Positions 1 to 11,519 of a stretch of 64,000 bases of DNA are shown piece after piece. The notes under the pieces are model-generated. The model made no database searches. It was not told where the DNA came from and saw nothing but the letters and a program-made list of their open reading frames with translations. The position numbers and the translations under genes are program-made. This stretch comes from Isoetes taiwanensis (lineage: Eukaryota; Streptophyta; Lycopodiopsida; Isoetales; Isoetaceae): NCBI GenBank assembly GCA_021234155.1, contig JAJEKV010000653.1, forward strand, positions 1-64,000, in the 5' to 3' direction. Numbering within the stretch: position 1 is the first letter of the stretch; every line of letters starts with the position of its first letter.

Positions 1-38
1 CTCTACATGCAATGACGACTTTCCAAATGCCACAATGG

Positions 39-1440
39 CTAAGAGATTGCCATTAGTGCCGCACTGTGAGTAAGATGTTCCATCCGCAGAACGCCTCCAA
101 ATAAACTTAGAGACCAACACCTTACTATGCAAAGGCTAAATCCAGAATGGCCAAGCCCCCATCCTCCCCGGCTGAGACACTCCACCAAGCCACTTTTAAC
201 AACCGCCCCTTCATCATCCCCCACCCCAAAATTCTCAACAATCTTTATCCAAAGCATGTATATCCCCTCGGGGAGCTAACATCACAAGATGTCAGATACA
301 CATGAGTGCTACAGTACCGACTTTGGCAATAGTGGATCCCACCCGCCATGGGACAACTTGCTACCCTTCCACCAATTGAGGTGTTTCTGCAACCCCTCCA
401 AAATCTCATCCCACACCCTCCCCATGGAAACATCCCCTCCAAAGGGAATACCCAACAGCTTAGTACACACATTACCTGGAAGCACCTTCCAAGGGAATAG
501 AGCCAAACAAGGGGGAGGCGGAGTCAACTGGGCCCATAATGCGGAGCATTTACCCCAATTCAGAAGAATGCCCGAGGCCAAGGAGAAAGTATCCAAAGAA
601 ACCCCTTCAAATTCCGCTCTTCCTCGCCACTCAAGAAGAGAAAAGTGTCATCATGGAATCGTTAATAATGGCCGACTACCATCCCCAGATCCAAGCCCAT
701 CCAAAGACTTCCTCCATCCATCCAGCCAAAAAATAATCGGTGACAAAGGTTCTCCGCCACAATCGTGAACAAAAATGGTGCCAAAGGGCACCCTCGACGC
801 ACCCTCCGCTAAGGAGAAAAAGGCTTGAGGGTTCACCCCGCACACCACCGTAGTCCGCGGCCGACTCCATGGCCTTTCATGATCGTCGTAAAGCCGGACC
901 ACGTACCAACGCTAACATCATGGCGCATAAGAACTCCTAATCCACACTATCATAAGCTTTGGCAAAGTCAAACTTAAGATAGGCAATGCCTTGATCTGTT
1001 CTCCCGCCCAATAAAGGCCCCATATGCCGCTGCAACATTAGTCAAAAATGTTCCTCCCAGAACAAAACCCGCATCGCACCTTACTAATGGAAGAAGTCAA
1101 CACCGCTTCAACTTCTCTACCGTGGCTTTCGCAATAATCTTGTACACAGAGGACAACAAGGATATAGGCCTCCAATCATTAATAGTAGAAGGTCGCTTAA
1201 CCTTAGGAATCAAGGAAATGCATGCGGTATTCAAGATCCTATCCATGTGAGAAGACGGCAAAGAACTCAAGATACACCGGTACAACACTCACCAAACCCC
1301 CACTCCCAATAAGTCCGAAAGAACTCCACACAGGGATGCCATCCAGCCCAGTGACATTTATCCTTGGCCATGCACATACATGCCTCCGCTTAAATCCTCT
1401 CCGAGAGCTCCTGCTCCAAGCTCTCACGCAGGTTAGGCAA
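39..1440 (-). mobile_element. Degraded L1-type LINE, reverse transcriptase part
   Basis: The minus strand carries scattered pieces of a plant L1-like non-LTR reverse transcriptase in the expected order. Near 1400-1290 is a KSPGLDGIP-like block split over two frames. At 1288-1100 comes LIPKVKRPSTINDWRPISLL, the classic RT entry motif. Near 990-950 is DFAKAYDSVD. At 900-650 is a GEPLSPIIF-like segment, and at 596-309 a block with LLNWGKCSALW and LLGIPFGGDVS, typical of the RT C-terminal part. The last pieces run to about 39. Frames change repeatedly and stops intervene, so it is not functional as read. No endonuclease domain or 3' tail is visible, and the element runs to the left edge. Assignment to L1-type RT is confident; boundaries are approximate. 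Confidence 0.82.
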
Positions 1441-1870
1441 AAATAGATGGCTTAACAAAATTTAAAAACAAGCTCCCGCCCCTCGCCATAGGGAGATGCA
1501 GGAGATGCATCTCCTGGCCATTGGAGTTTTGGTAGTACCTACCAAGGAAATAAAATGGCCTTGCACCTTTAAACGGGGATGAGAGCATCCATCGCATCAC
1601 ATAATATGTCGCTTATATTTGATACCTCTCGCTCCGCTAAAAATTTGCATGTTTGAGCAAGCAAAGGTAAAACAAATAAGGTGTCATGTTCCCTATCATC
1701 CCAGATGTAGATGTGTCTCTTTGATAATTCTTCTTTCATTCTCATCTAAATGAGGATCATCTAATTTTGCCGCAGATGTCCGTATGTAATGTGTACCAAA
1801 ATTGTGCAATCATCATTCCTCCAATGAAGACTTTGGATTTCTGTTGATCTTCAAGGTATAATTTCAAGAA
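1441..1870. other. No recognisable gene
   Basis: I see no coding signal. The only structure is a perfect 16-bp palindrome, AGGAGATGCATCTCCT, at about 1500-1515. Confidence 0.5.
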
Positions 1871-3400
1871 AGTCAATTCATCAAAACAATTGAATCCTTT
1901 TGGAAACGCTGCCAAACAATCCCTAAATTGTTTGGCCCGCCACTTCCCTCATAGTTGTGTGGAATGAACCGATTCAAGACCTGCCTTTGCATTCTCAAAT
2001 ATCTCAAAGAACACTTGTTGATTTGTAAACCAAATTTGGTTAATGGGTTTTTAGAAACCTTATAACCTCCCCTTATCATCGCTCTTCCACATGCTCATAG
2101 ACCTACAACAAGAAACAACAAAGAAATCACAACCAAAGACTAGACAACCTAAATAGACAATCCTCACCTTGTCATATGTCTTCCAACCAACTTGATACCC
2201 TTTTTTCATGTCTTTTCCTTTGGACATATTGGTAACTTGTTTGGCCCACACTTTTTGCATTTAAAGTCAAACAATCATGTGCATGCCATTCATCGATTTC
2301 ATCAGTACCATACTAGTGACCTCCAAAGCTCACTAGTTGAAGCATAGGTGTTTCCTTCTGACATGCATGTTGGTCCAGCCCACACTTCACAAGTGCACTT
2401 GCAACCAACACCATGTATTTTTTCATCATGTCTGACTTTGTTAATTGCAACTCTTACAAAGTCCGCTTTCATATGATACACAAAGAGCATCGCCTTCTAT
2501 CCTTAACCTTCCTAACATAGGGAGGTTTCAATGCATGGAATAGTGAAAAAAGAGACCTCAAACTTTGATATTCACTACATTGGTAGAAAGTGACCGCAAG
2601 ACATGCAACCAACAATTAGCATTAGACATTTTGAAGAAACCCAAAGAATAAAGAATAAAATACAACCAATAAATATTCTAACATGAGTCTCTTCTAAGAA
2701 GTGTAGTGGATGCATAATTTTCTTCCTTTTTAGATAATCTGATCTTTAAAACATGTTTCTTGAAGGAGACACTCTAGTGTTGTTCCTCCAAAAGTCAACT
2801 ATGAATTTTCTTTCATCATAAGAAAGTTTGTCAATTCTTGTGTTTTCTTGAACATGGACCATGGGCCATCATCATGTTCGCCAGCCTAACCTTCTATTAA
2901 TCCGAATCAGAATAATTTTCCTGCTTAGATTCATTTGTTTGGCAAAAGCACATTTGTTAGTAGACAAAGACTAATCCTAAAAGACATTGCAAAGACTTCG
3001 CCTCTCCAAGTATCGCTGGTTTTCGAAAGTACTTATGTGCTTCAAAAAAGAATCCCTCGATTTTTAACAAGCATTTCCATTGTTTTCACTTCTTTTGTGC
3101 ATGGAACACCAAGTTCGCACCCACTTGGCAAAGATCACTTAGATTTTTTCTCGTCGTTATGTTTAGCTTTTTCAAAAATTTGATTCAATACTTTCCCTAC
3201 TTCTTTGGACGCTTTTTTTTTTTTTCCTTGAGGTAAGTAAACCTTTTTCCAGAGCCGCATCATCCGCAGCACCAAATTTCTTTTTTCCTTTTTTTCGCCT
3301 TTGAATCCTTCTTATTTCAGCGCCTTTTTTAGCATAACTTCCAATGAATGTTGGCGGTGACATGTTCTCACAACCTTCATTCAAGCTGTGAATCAAGATT
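1870..3400 (-). pseudogene. Degraded multi-exon minus-strand locus, unidentified
   Basis: Several minus-strand pieces read like exons broken by frameshifts. About 2490-2302 holds a cysteine-containing piece with GCKCTCEVWAGPTCMSEGN. About 2260-2160 holds a piece ending in a plausible GT donor, CAAG|GTGAGG. About 2080-1870 reads PINQIWFTNQQVFFEIF in one frame and FDELTFLKLYLEDQQKS further on. About 3396-3172 is lysine-rich and basic. I do not recognise a family. It could be a decayed host gene or a transposon ORF, and the pieces may not belong together. Confidence 0.3.
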
Positions 3401-4630
3401 CAACCAATTTAATCTTAATTACTAAGTATGAGAAAATAAGTCAAGATAGTTATGTGCATGAAAAAATAAGTCAAAGATAGTTATGTGTAGAAAAATAAGT
3501 CAAAGATAGATGTTACCCGGATTGTTTGAAGCATCCGTCTTCCAAGATCTGATGCAAACAAGTCTGAAAAAGTGGAAATATTCTTAAATGTTGTCAACCA
3601 AGATAGAATACATATGTAAAAGTCAAAGCATATTAGAGGAAACAAACCTTCTTGTTCTAAAACAAAACTAATCCATGGTAGGCTCAAAGAACATCTCCAT
3701 CAAAAATATTTGAAGGCATGAAATCCGGACAAGAAGCATTTGGCAGCTCCCCAAAATCATACAAAGATCTCAGAATTATCGATATGATCTTCCAAATAAT
3801 CAGATTCTAGATCAAATAAATTGAAAGTTAAATTTCATCTTTCAAGCACCACAACATCACAGCCCTTTCCATGTAGCCGAATTGTTCGATTCCCTCACCA
3901 AATTTGAGGATTGTTTATACCCTGCAGGTAAGGAAGTATTTGCCTTGGTTTGTGGTTCTTTGTTCTAAAATTCTTTTGAGAATGTTGAAAAGAATTGAAA
4001 AGTGCTTTGATTGCTCTACAAATTGCAAGTGCACCTAATAGAGTCTCCTCGCATCAAAATTGCATGAATTTTTTGCTAGTGAAGTTAGAAAGCTTTTTTC
4101 CAGTCTGAAACCATAGCTTTCCTCGCTCCAAGCAAGAAACACAATTCTCGCATCAAAGAAATGTTAATTCCGCCAATTTCCATTTCTGAAAGCAACCTAC
4201 CCTTCCAGATCGCCGAGTTGGCTTCAATCAAGGTCCTTGATTGATTTTGAAGGCCAACGAATTCTCCCGCCCCCGAATAGCTATGGGCGGGTGACGGGCA
4301 GAAGAGGACGTTTTGGTGAAGGGTTGAAGAAGGCCTAACAACACTTCACCAAAGACTAGTGTCGACATGTTTTTTTGAACATGTCAAATGAAAATACACC
4401 CTAGACCACTACACATACCTAGTAAATGATTTCCCATTGCAAGAGGGCCATTTATCTTGATCCACCGAGATGTGGTTCCACCCTCGCTAGTTCCAGCTTC
4501 ACGCCGGCCCATTTGATCCACCTAACCGAGTCCCCACTATTTTTTGCTAGAGATGCTCGCTTTCCCCGCCTGCTCGCCATTGAAATCCCTACAAAAATAA
4601 CTCACCTAACCTAGTTCCATTAGTTCGAGG
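3400..4630. other. No recognisable gene
   Basis: AT-rich sequence. A short direct repeat (AAAATAAGTCAAAGATAG and variants) recurs three times at 3430-3510. I see no supported coding region. Confidence 0.45.
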
Positions 4631-6390
4631 CTATCAAGTTCCAACCGGGAATGGATCCTCAAAGTCTAAATTGTATTTTTGGTATATGTGCTTTTGCAAA
4701 GGTGGAAAATAACATCCCGCGACATAAAAATCTTTTATTATTTCTTCCAAATATCTCCATCCATATATATTGTTTAGTGTCTTGTTTTTGGTCACTTTTA
4801 CCAAGTGCATCATTTCCGCTCGATGTAACATGCAATCCCTCCGCATCTCTTTCTTCAAGGCCATCCTTTTTGTTCCGTGATCGAAAGTGCAAAATTCCAA
4901 ATCTTGGTATATCCTAAGTCCACTTTCTTCATGTTCCCAAGTTTTCAGAAGAATACCATGACTATCGATGCTAGTACATCTTCCATCTCTACAACCTTCC
5001 GGCCGCTTAGATGGTGATGTTCCATGCAAGTAACTTGATGATCTGAGTTCCTATGCACCGCCTCCTTATGCACACCTTCCCCTCGCTTTTCCAAAACTCT
5101 TTTGTTATTTTGCCTTGCCTCTTTGAATTTTTTGCATTTCGCCTATGTTGCCGAACTGCCGTTGTGTGAGATCTTCATTTACCTGCATATTCTTTCCTTT
5201 GAGCTTGGTTCTTTTTTGAAGTACCCTCATTTTCCGCCCTTACTACCACCGAATTTGACTACAATATTCCTGGTTTATTCCCTTCTTCCCCACACTGTAG
5301 GCTTCAATTATACCGTGTATGGAACTTCTAATGTGTTTGTAATCGATCCTCATTCTTGCTTAATATTTTCTATCATCTTTCTACCAGGCCAAGAATCCAA
5401 AGATTAAGATTTCCCCTTTCGAGCTGCTCTAATACATCATTCATTCTCGATATTTAGTTTATCTACCACTTTTTCCAAGACTGTGGTCGCCTTCTTCTCC
5501 TTCAGACATCCCGCTAGTTTTAAGTGTCTCAATTTCATGACGAAGTTCTTGGTTCTTCGCTTTCAATCCAAGCTAAAGCGCTTTGCAATGCCATGGTTTT
5601 CTCAGCCTTTAATTCCACTTAGTATTAGAGATTTGCTGAAGGGTACATACCTGCTCTGCTTTTCTGATGCGCTTTCTTTTCTTGATTGCTCCATTGAGTC
5701 CCACATTTTCATTATCGATTGATTATAGAGGATTCCATTGTTTTCCTTGTTGCCGAAGCCGTATTGAGATGAATTGTCATGGAGATATCAGGTATGAGGT
5801 ATCGTAAAATGCCTTCCCCGACGACGATTTTTCGCTTCATCAACAATACCATAACTGAAGCTTTTTTTTCCCCGCTTCCTCTCAGATCAATTTTCTTGCC
5901 TAATAATTTCCTCGCCCAAGCAATAATACCACAATTTGTGTTTTTCCCTTTGCTTCCCCGTACAGTTAATGATATCACAGCCCCCTATTTTGATTTTTTC
6001 CCCATCAACAAAACTAGGGTCTACGAAGCTTGATACTTGCATCCGTGCCTCGCCCCATTTCTTTTCCTGTGTATTCGGCGATGATGCGCCCTTGTACCGC
6101 CTAAGAGGTGGAGCTTGTCAGATCACATCCGCACCTCAACCTTTTCATCTCTTTTTTTTAGCTGCATCAAATGGCCGACTGCTCCCCCATGAAGCTTTCG
6201 AGACCTTTTTATCACTATTTTTACCCATCGCAGGAGCTTGGCCATCGCTAGAGAGGTAGACGGCTCGCCGCCATCATAGAACCCTCCACACCAGCCTTGG
6301 ATGGATTTTGCCCTAGTTCCATGCACCATGGAAGAGAGAGAGAGAGGGAGGGAGGGAGGAGGAGGGAGGGAGGGGAGAGAAGAACACAAA
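4630..6390 (-). pseudogene. Degraded coiled-coil gene, unidentified
   Basis: On the minus strand a possible start region lies at 6389-6123 (MAKLLRWVKIVIKRSRKL...). It is followed by exon-like pieces at about 5780-5660 (MKMWDSMEQSRKESASEK, then a GTATGT donor) and 5610-5470, where heptad-like runs such as LKAKNQELRHEIETLK alternate between frames. A 131-codon open stretch occupies 5029-4634. The pieces are rich in K, E and Q as in a coiled coil, and frames shift often. I do not recognise a family. Purine-rich repeats lie just upstream at 6330-6525, as often seen in plant 5' regions. Treat as one broken gene only tentatively. Confidence 0.3.
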
Positions 6391-6525
6391 GAATGGCTAA
6401 ACCCAATGAAGCCAAATCTTAACGTAATAAATGTAAGATAGTAATAGAAATAAGATTGTAAAATATTCTCTTAGAGGGGGAGGAGGAGAGGGAGAGAGGG
6501 AGGGAGGGAGGAGAGAGAGAGAGGA
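6330..6525. repeat. Two GA/GGGA low-complexity tracts
   Basis: Purine-only simple repeats occupy 6330-6390 (GA followed by GGGA units) and 6474-6524 (the same composition). They are about 85 bp apart. Confidence 0.9.
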
Positions 6526-6529
6526 TTGC

Positions 6530-7190
6530 ATTGCATTGCTTTTAAAGCGACCATTTCATATGGCCTTGCCCAACTAATATTGAATTAGCAAAGATACAAC
6601 TCTATAAAAAGGGACGTAACTTAATCTTTTTAAGAAATCAAGGGTTGTGTCAACTCCCTGCTGAATGTGCTGCCAAAACTCCTAATTTTCTTTCCGACAT
6701 CCGCTATAGCCCTAAAAACAGCCTAATGAGGGAAAAAGAATGTTCATGCAAAAAATGGGGTTCCATTGTCAACTTGTCAACATGGTTTAGCAGAGAAAGA
6801 AAAGATCAAGTGATCGATGTCCAACCATACACAAAAAATAAAGAAATTTGAAGCCAAAGCCAAAACACTTTCTATTTTAAAACAAATGAATTAATGAACC
6901 TAAAGAAAAACGAGCTGATGCTTTGAACCATGTGGCTTTTAAGAAAACTTGGCTATGGGAACGTCTGGGAGTGAGCATTTCTATAGTAAATGGGCAAAGC
7001 AGGTTTAACCTTACCTCGCTCCGCCATGCGCCCTTGAAAACCACATGCAAAAAAAATGTGGCCCCTCATTTCAAAACCATGGTTCAAGAACCAAGCATTC
7101 CTTCCTTTTCCAATTAATATTTGTGTGAAAAACAATTGAGGAACTCTAATGCACTTCCTTTCAATTGGTCATGTACCTCAAGTGGCCAAG
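6530..7190. other. No recognisable gene
   Basis: Mixed AT-rich sequence with only short spurious open frames. Nothing can be supported. Confidence 0.45.
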
Positions 7191-7354
7191 GATTGGGTAA
7201 GTGGTCTTGTGAATACCTTTTGATAATGCCATCAATCCAAGCCCCTGATTGAGATTCTAGAGGGAGCGAAAGCATGCATTTTTGCATGCATGCATTGCAT
7301 GCCTTCTCTAATTGAGAGATCATTGTATTAGGCGGGTTCTTCATCAACGCCTCA

Positions 7355-8220
7355 TCGGCTTTCCTTTTCTCTCGCCAGCCCTTATTCTCTATGCTTTGAA
7401 ACCATGCGGGGGAGGGTTTCTCCGCTTGGATTGATCAATTTGACGCTTCTTTCATGCCGTGGCATGTCCTTTCTCCGCCTTGCCTCTTCTTTTAGCCATA
7501 ATCCTTTGACCTTCATCCTCAATCCCATTTTAGGCAGTTCTCTTCTATTCGGAGGTTTTTGTCGCTTTTCTACGCGAAGCCCCATTCTAGAATCCCCCAT
7601 CGATCCAGAGCCTTCGGTTCGAGATACTAGAGGGGCGAGCATGTCTTCGCATGCATGCATTGCATACTTCTCTAGTTGGGAGATGGTTATGATGAGCCGG
7701 GGTTCTTCATCAACATCTCATCGGCGGCCTTCCTCTTCTCTTTATTGTTACTGTATTCTCTATTCTTTGAAACCCACCTCCCCTCCCCCTTAATTGTTTA
7801 ATGTATTTGTGCTTTGGCATGCGTAACAAGCCTCTATTTGAGTTTTTTGTTTTTTGTTGACCGGCGTGGCGCGGCGTGATCAACCCCTCCACTTTGGGAG
7901 GCTTGTTTTGTCACATTTGTTATAGTGTGGGTGATGTGGAGTGCAGTCAAGAAAGCGACAACGGCCCGGCGACCGACTTCTCCATTCGTGGGTTTGGGGG
8001 GCGAATTTTCAGCTTTACGTTTGATTCAAGCCTTGCCGTGCTTATCATTAGTTTTTCTTCAGAAACCGGTAGGGCGGGGTTTTTAACCCCTCGATAAGTT
8101 TTCGCTAGCACACGCATCAAATATCTATTAGTTATTGTATTTCATGGGGTCCGCTGTATAATTGATATTCCCTTTATTTTGCTCGCGGGTAGTTCGCATA
8201 TGTGAGGCTATCCACTATCC
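7355..8220 (+). repeat. Foldback left arm
   Basis: About 865 bp pairing with 8800-9660 and, over its inner 500 bp, with 8262-8769. The outer part also carries a direct repeat: the block at 7255-7360 (GCATGCATTGCATGCC, then TCTTCATCAACGCCTCATCG) recurs at 7640-7730. Confidence 0.75.
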
Positions 8221-8261
8221 GCATAGGCTTCTCATTCATCTCAAACAGATTTTCTATAATA

Positions 8262-9660
8262 GGATAGTGGGTAGCCGTGGCACACGCGTAACTACCCACT
8301 AAGAAAAATAAAGGAACGCCCACTTATACAACTTGGACCCCATGAAATACAATGCTAATAGATGTTTGTTTGTGTACCCGCCGAAAAGCTTATCACCGGA
8401 TTAAAAACCCCGCCCCGGGTTTTCGAGGAAAAATCCTAGTGATAAGCCTCGCAAGGGGCTTGATAAACGTGAATGCCGGTGAATTCGCCTCCCAAAACCC
8501 ATTTAATGGAGAAGTCGGGTTGTCGCGGACTTGCCAACCCGTGCGCACATCACCAACACGGAGAACAAATGTGACAAAACAAACCTCCCAAAGTGGAGGG
8601 GCTGATCACCCATGCCACACGACAACAAAACAAAACCTCTTCAATAGAGGGTCCGGGTCACGCAGCGTGCGACAAATACATTAAACAATTAAGGGGGAAG
8701 GGTGGGTTTCAAAGAATAGAGAATAAGGACCGCCGAGAGAAGAGGAAGCAGCCCGACCAGACGCTGATGTTCTCATTCATCCGGAGCAGATTTTCTACAA
8801 TGGTGGATAGTGGGTAGTGCGCTGCGATGTAACTACCCATGAAGAAAAATAAAGGGAACGCCCAATTATACAACTTGGACCCCATGAAATACAATGCTAA
8901 TAAATGTTTTTGTCAGGTAGACCGCTGAAAACTTATCACGGGATTAAAAACCCCCCTTCGGTTTCGAGGGAAGTGATAAGCCTTCGCAAGGGGCTTGGAC
9001 AAACGTAAAGGTCGAGAATTCGCCTCCCAAAACCCAATAATGGAGAAGTCGGTTGCCGCCGCTTGCCAACCTCGCAGACTCGCACATGACCAACACGAAC
9101 AAATGTGACAAAACAAACCTCCCAAAGTGGAGGGGTCGATCACGCATGCCACGCGACAACAAAACAAAACCTCTTCAAATAGAGGGCTTGTCACCGCCAG
9201 CGACAAATACATTAAACAATTAAGGGGGAGGGTGGGTTTCAAAGAATAGAGAATAATGCATCATTGTTGAAAGAGAAGAGGAAGCCGATGAGACGCTGAT
9301 GAAGAACCCCGCCTAATATAACGATCTCCCAACTAGAGAAGGCATGCAATGCATGCATGCAAAACATGCATGCTCGCCTCCTTCTAGAATCTCGATCCCA
9401 GGGCTTGGATCGATGGCATTCTCGAATGGAGCTCGTGATGAAAACTAACCTCCTAATAATAGAAGAGAACTTCCCTATCAAAACGGATCGAGGGACTAAG
9501 GTCAAAAAGATTATAGCCAAAGAAGAGGTAAGGCTAAGAAAGGACATACCACAAAGATAAAAGAAATGCCAAATTGGTCAATTCAAGCCAAGGAGAGCTC
9601 TCCCTCCCCGCATAGTTTCAAAGAATAGAGAATACGTTATCGCTGGAGAGAGAAGAGGAA
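8262..9660 (-). repeat. Foldback right side, two tandem arm copies
   Basis: The first copy is 8262-8769 and the second 8800-9660. Only the second extends to match the outer left arm. Copies share a run near GCCCAYTTATACAACTTGG and the 3'-terminal TTCAAAGAATAGAGAATA. Confidence 0.75.
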
Positions 9661-9699
9661 TTGGTCTTGTGAATAGCTTTGACAATTGGCAAAAAGAAA

Positions 9700-9892
9700 A
9701 TTGAGCACACTACTATTACTATTTGGCATCATTATGCACTCTTGCTTAATATAAAGAGGACACTCACTTGGAGGAGGAGGAGATACCACACCTTTGTCCT
9801 ACTCACACATTGCATGACCTCACGAGGATTCAAACTTGAGATTATACAAAACTTGGTCAAAGTGGACTGCTGCCGTCTGGGCTATAACATGC
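9700..9892 (-). mobile_element. tRNA-derived SINE
   Basis: On the minus strand an A-box-like TAGCCCAGACGG (plus 9873-9884) is followed about 45 nt later by a B-box-like AGTTTGAATCC (plus 9827-9837). The spacing fits an internal RNA polymerase III promoter of tRNA type. The body continues leftward for about 130 bp (GTGAGGTCATGCAATGTGTG...). The tail is not clear-cut and I found no target duplication, so the ends are approximate. It abuts the right arm of the foldback locus. Confidence 0.6.
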
Positions 9893-9955
9893 TAAGAAGT
9901 TTATATATTATATAGCCATGAGAATTGACAAAGATGTCTGTGCTCTATTTATTAG

Positions 9956-10101
9956 CAAGTCAAACTCTATCAAGGTCCAAGAGTGCATAGGTAGTTTCAA
10001 AGAACCAACCCAAATCATAAGGATAGTACAAGTCAAACTCTATCAAGGTCCAAGAGTACATAGGTAGTTTCAAAGAACCAACCCAAATCATAAGGACAGT
10101 G
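9956..10101. repeat. Tandem duplication, 73-bp unit x2
   Basis: Unit 1 is 9956-10028 and unit 2 is 10029-10101. They differ at only a few positions (GAGTGCATAGG/GAGTACATAGG, GATAGTA/GACAGTG). No coding meaning is seen. Confidence 0.95.
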
Positions 10102-10565
10102 AAATGAATCTGCTCAAATCTCAAACACTATATGATACCATATTTTGACAAGTTAAATACATTTGACTTTGCCAAGTTAAAAATACATTTGACTTTGCTC
10201 TTAAACATTTAACAAGTTGGACAAAACAAAAGGATAAGATCAACTTTGTCATACACCATACCAGACAATATATACTTACAAAGTCTAAGAGTTCCCAAAA
10301 AAAAAAAAAATCCTACTTGGACAAGAGTTCTAGAAGGAACCACAACCCAAACACTGAAAGCTGAACAGTCTAATCTCATTGGATCAAAGCTTCCTAAGTA
10401 TAAACTCTGATCTGATCAGAAACATTTAGTTTTGATCCAGCTGCAACTAGAGATAACATTTAAATTTGAAACTTTTCTGCCTGATTCAAATATTCTAACT
10501 AGAACCAGCTTTTTGCACTCTTTACAAATATCAATGAGGGAGGATCTGGCACAGACAAGAACCTG

Positions 10566-11512
10566 AATCAGCTCACCAAGCTGGAGCTCCACACCAGAAA
10601 GTCCTTTTCAAGTTCATCAGACTTCTGTTTAAGTTCAGCAGACAATTTCTTCAGCTTAGCAGCATCCTGTTTCAAATCTCCCTTGTTGATCATTTCATCA
10701 AGCAATTTATACATGTTAGATACTGCTGCATCAGTGGCTGCAAGTTCAGGCAAGAAAGAAAAAGAACCCTTCAGTTTCCTCTCTTCAGTCTGCTCCCCTT
10801 AGCTTCTTGTTCAATTTCAGAAACTGATGTGCCCAACTAGGCTGCCTGTTGATGGCAATTTCTTCAATATTCTGCTTGGGATTTATGGCCAGAGCATTTG
10901 ACAGAATCTGAAGAATAAACATGGTGGTGATCTTGAGACCATAAAAGGCAGCCAAGAAACTAACCTCGTTTGGGTATTCATCAGCCATGCTCATGAGATC
11001 TTCTTCTGTGATTATTTTTTCAACTTCTCCCAGCAATTTCTTGCATGTTTCCATCCTTGCTTTCTGTAACCTAAGCCTGCTAATTTCTTCATCCTTGCCC
11101 TGCAGAGCTTCTGTGCAATTTTAAGCAAAAGCCGAGTTCGTTTACCTTGGGTCAAGCTTAGAAGTCCCTCACGATCAAGAGACAAAATGGCAAGATGCAC
11201 AAACATCTGATAGTATTTTATATCTTCGATGTTCTTTTGAAGAACAGTGCATACTTCGACCAATTTATCGACTTCATTTTTGCCCTGTTGAACCAAGATA
11301 CGTAAAAGATCCGTTGGGGCACCTCTGTGGGAAGAAGCCGATCCAGATTTTCCCTGAGTACTGAGCAAAAGCTCAAGGGCTTGTTGATCCATCCAAGGCT
11401 CAAAGAAGGGGAGGAATCTTCCGCCCGAAGACTATGCAAACCCATCTGTGAGATTATTTTCAAAGGCCTTTATGGCAGGAGGCTTCTTCTTGACGCCGGA
11501 GATATGCATTGA
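10566..11512 (-). pseudogene. Broken intronless gene for a helical protein, unidentified
   Basis: Reading leftward, a start at 11512 opens a frame (MHISGVKKKPPAIKAF...) interrupted by TAG at 11434-11432. The same frame continues without a stop through FFEPWMDQQALELLLSTQG and DREGLLSLTQGKRTR to about 11100. A one-base shift moves the product into the frame of 11054-10785 (ITEEDLMSMADEYPNEVSF). A second shift near 10790 leads to the last segment, 10753-10568, with the heptad-like KLKKLSAELKQKSDELEK and the stop. Total length would be about 310 residues. The consistent helical composition across all three frames suggests recent breakage or sequencing indels, not a chance ORF. I do not recognise the family. 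It could be a host gene with consensus errors or a partial gene copy. Confidence 0.55.
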
Positions 11513-11519
11513 GTAAGGG

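Larger units (their letters stand above)
7355..9660. mobile_element. Long foldback (inverted-repeat) locus with duplicated right arm
   Basis: The left arm 7355-8220 is repeated in inverted orientation at about 8800-9660. A shorter inverted copy sits at 8262-8769. Innermost paired bases are the GCTATCCACTATCC ending at 8220 and the GGATAGTGGGTAGC starting at 8262, with a 41-bp loop. The right side is two direct copies: the sequence at 8770 resets to the loop (CTCATTCATC) and then repeats the arm. Landmarks found on both sides include the CTCCACTTTGGGAGG hairpin, a GCATGCATGCATTGCAT block and TTCAAAGAATAGAGAAT. The arms also hold a GGGTTTTTAA hairpin like the 3' ends of LINEs elsewhere in the window. 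No transposase is visible. It is a foldback-type non-autonomous element or a locally generated palindrome, able to give a hairpin RNA of more than 800 bp. Confidence 0.8.

Noticed and set aside
1500-1515. 16-bp palindrome as a regulatory site
   Set aside because: Single occurrence with no gene nearby to support a role.
7880-7915. Alu-like CACTTTGGGAGGC
   Set aside because: It is part of a short hairpin in the foldback arm; the rest has no resemblance to a 7SL-derived SINE.
8060-8097. Rho-independent terminator (GGGG-T5 hairpin)
   Set aside because: Bacterial feature not expected here; the same block recurs at LINE 3' ends.
10290-10312. Poly(A) as tail of a retrocopy for the gene at 10.6-11.5 kb
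   Set aside because: The A run is on the plus strand while the gene is on the minus strand, so orientation is wrong.
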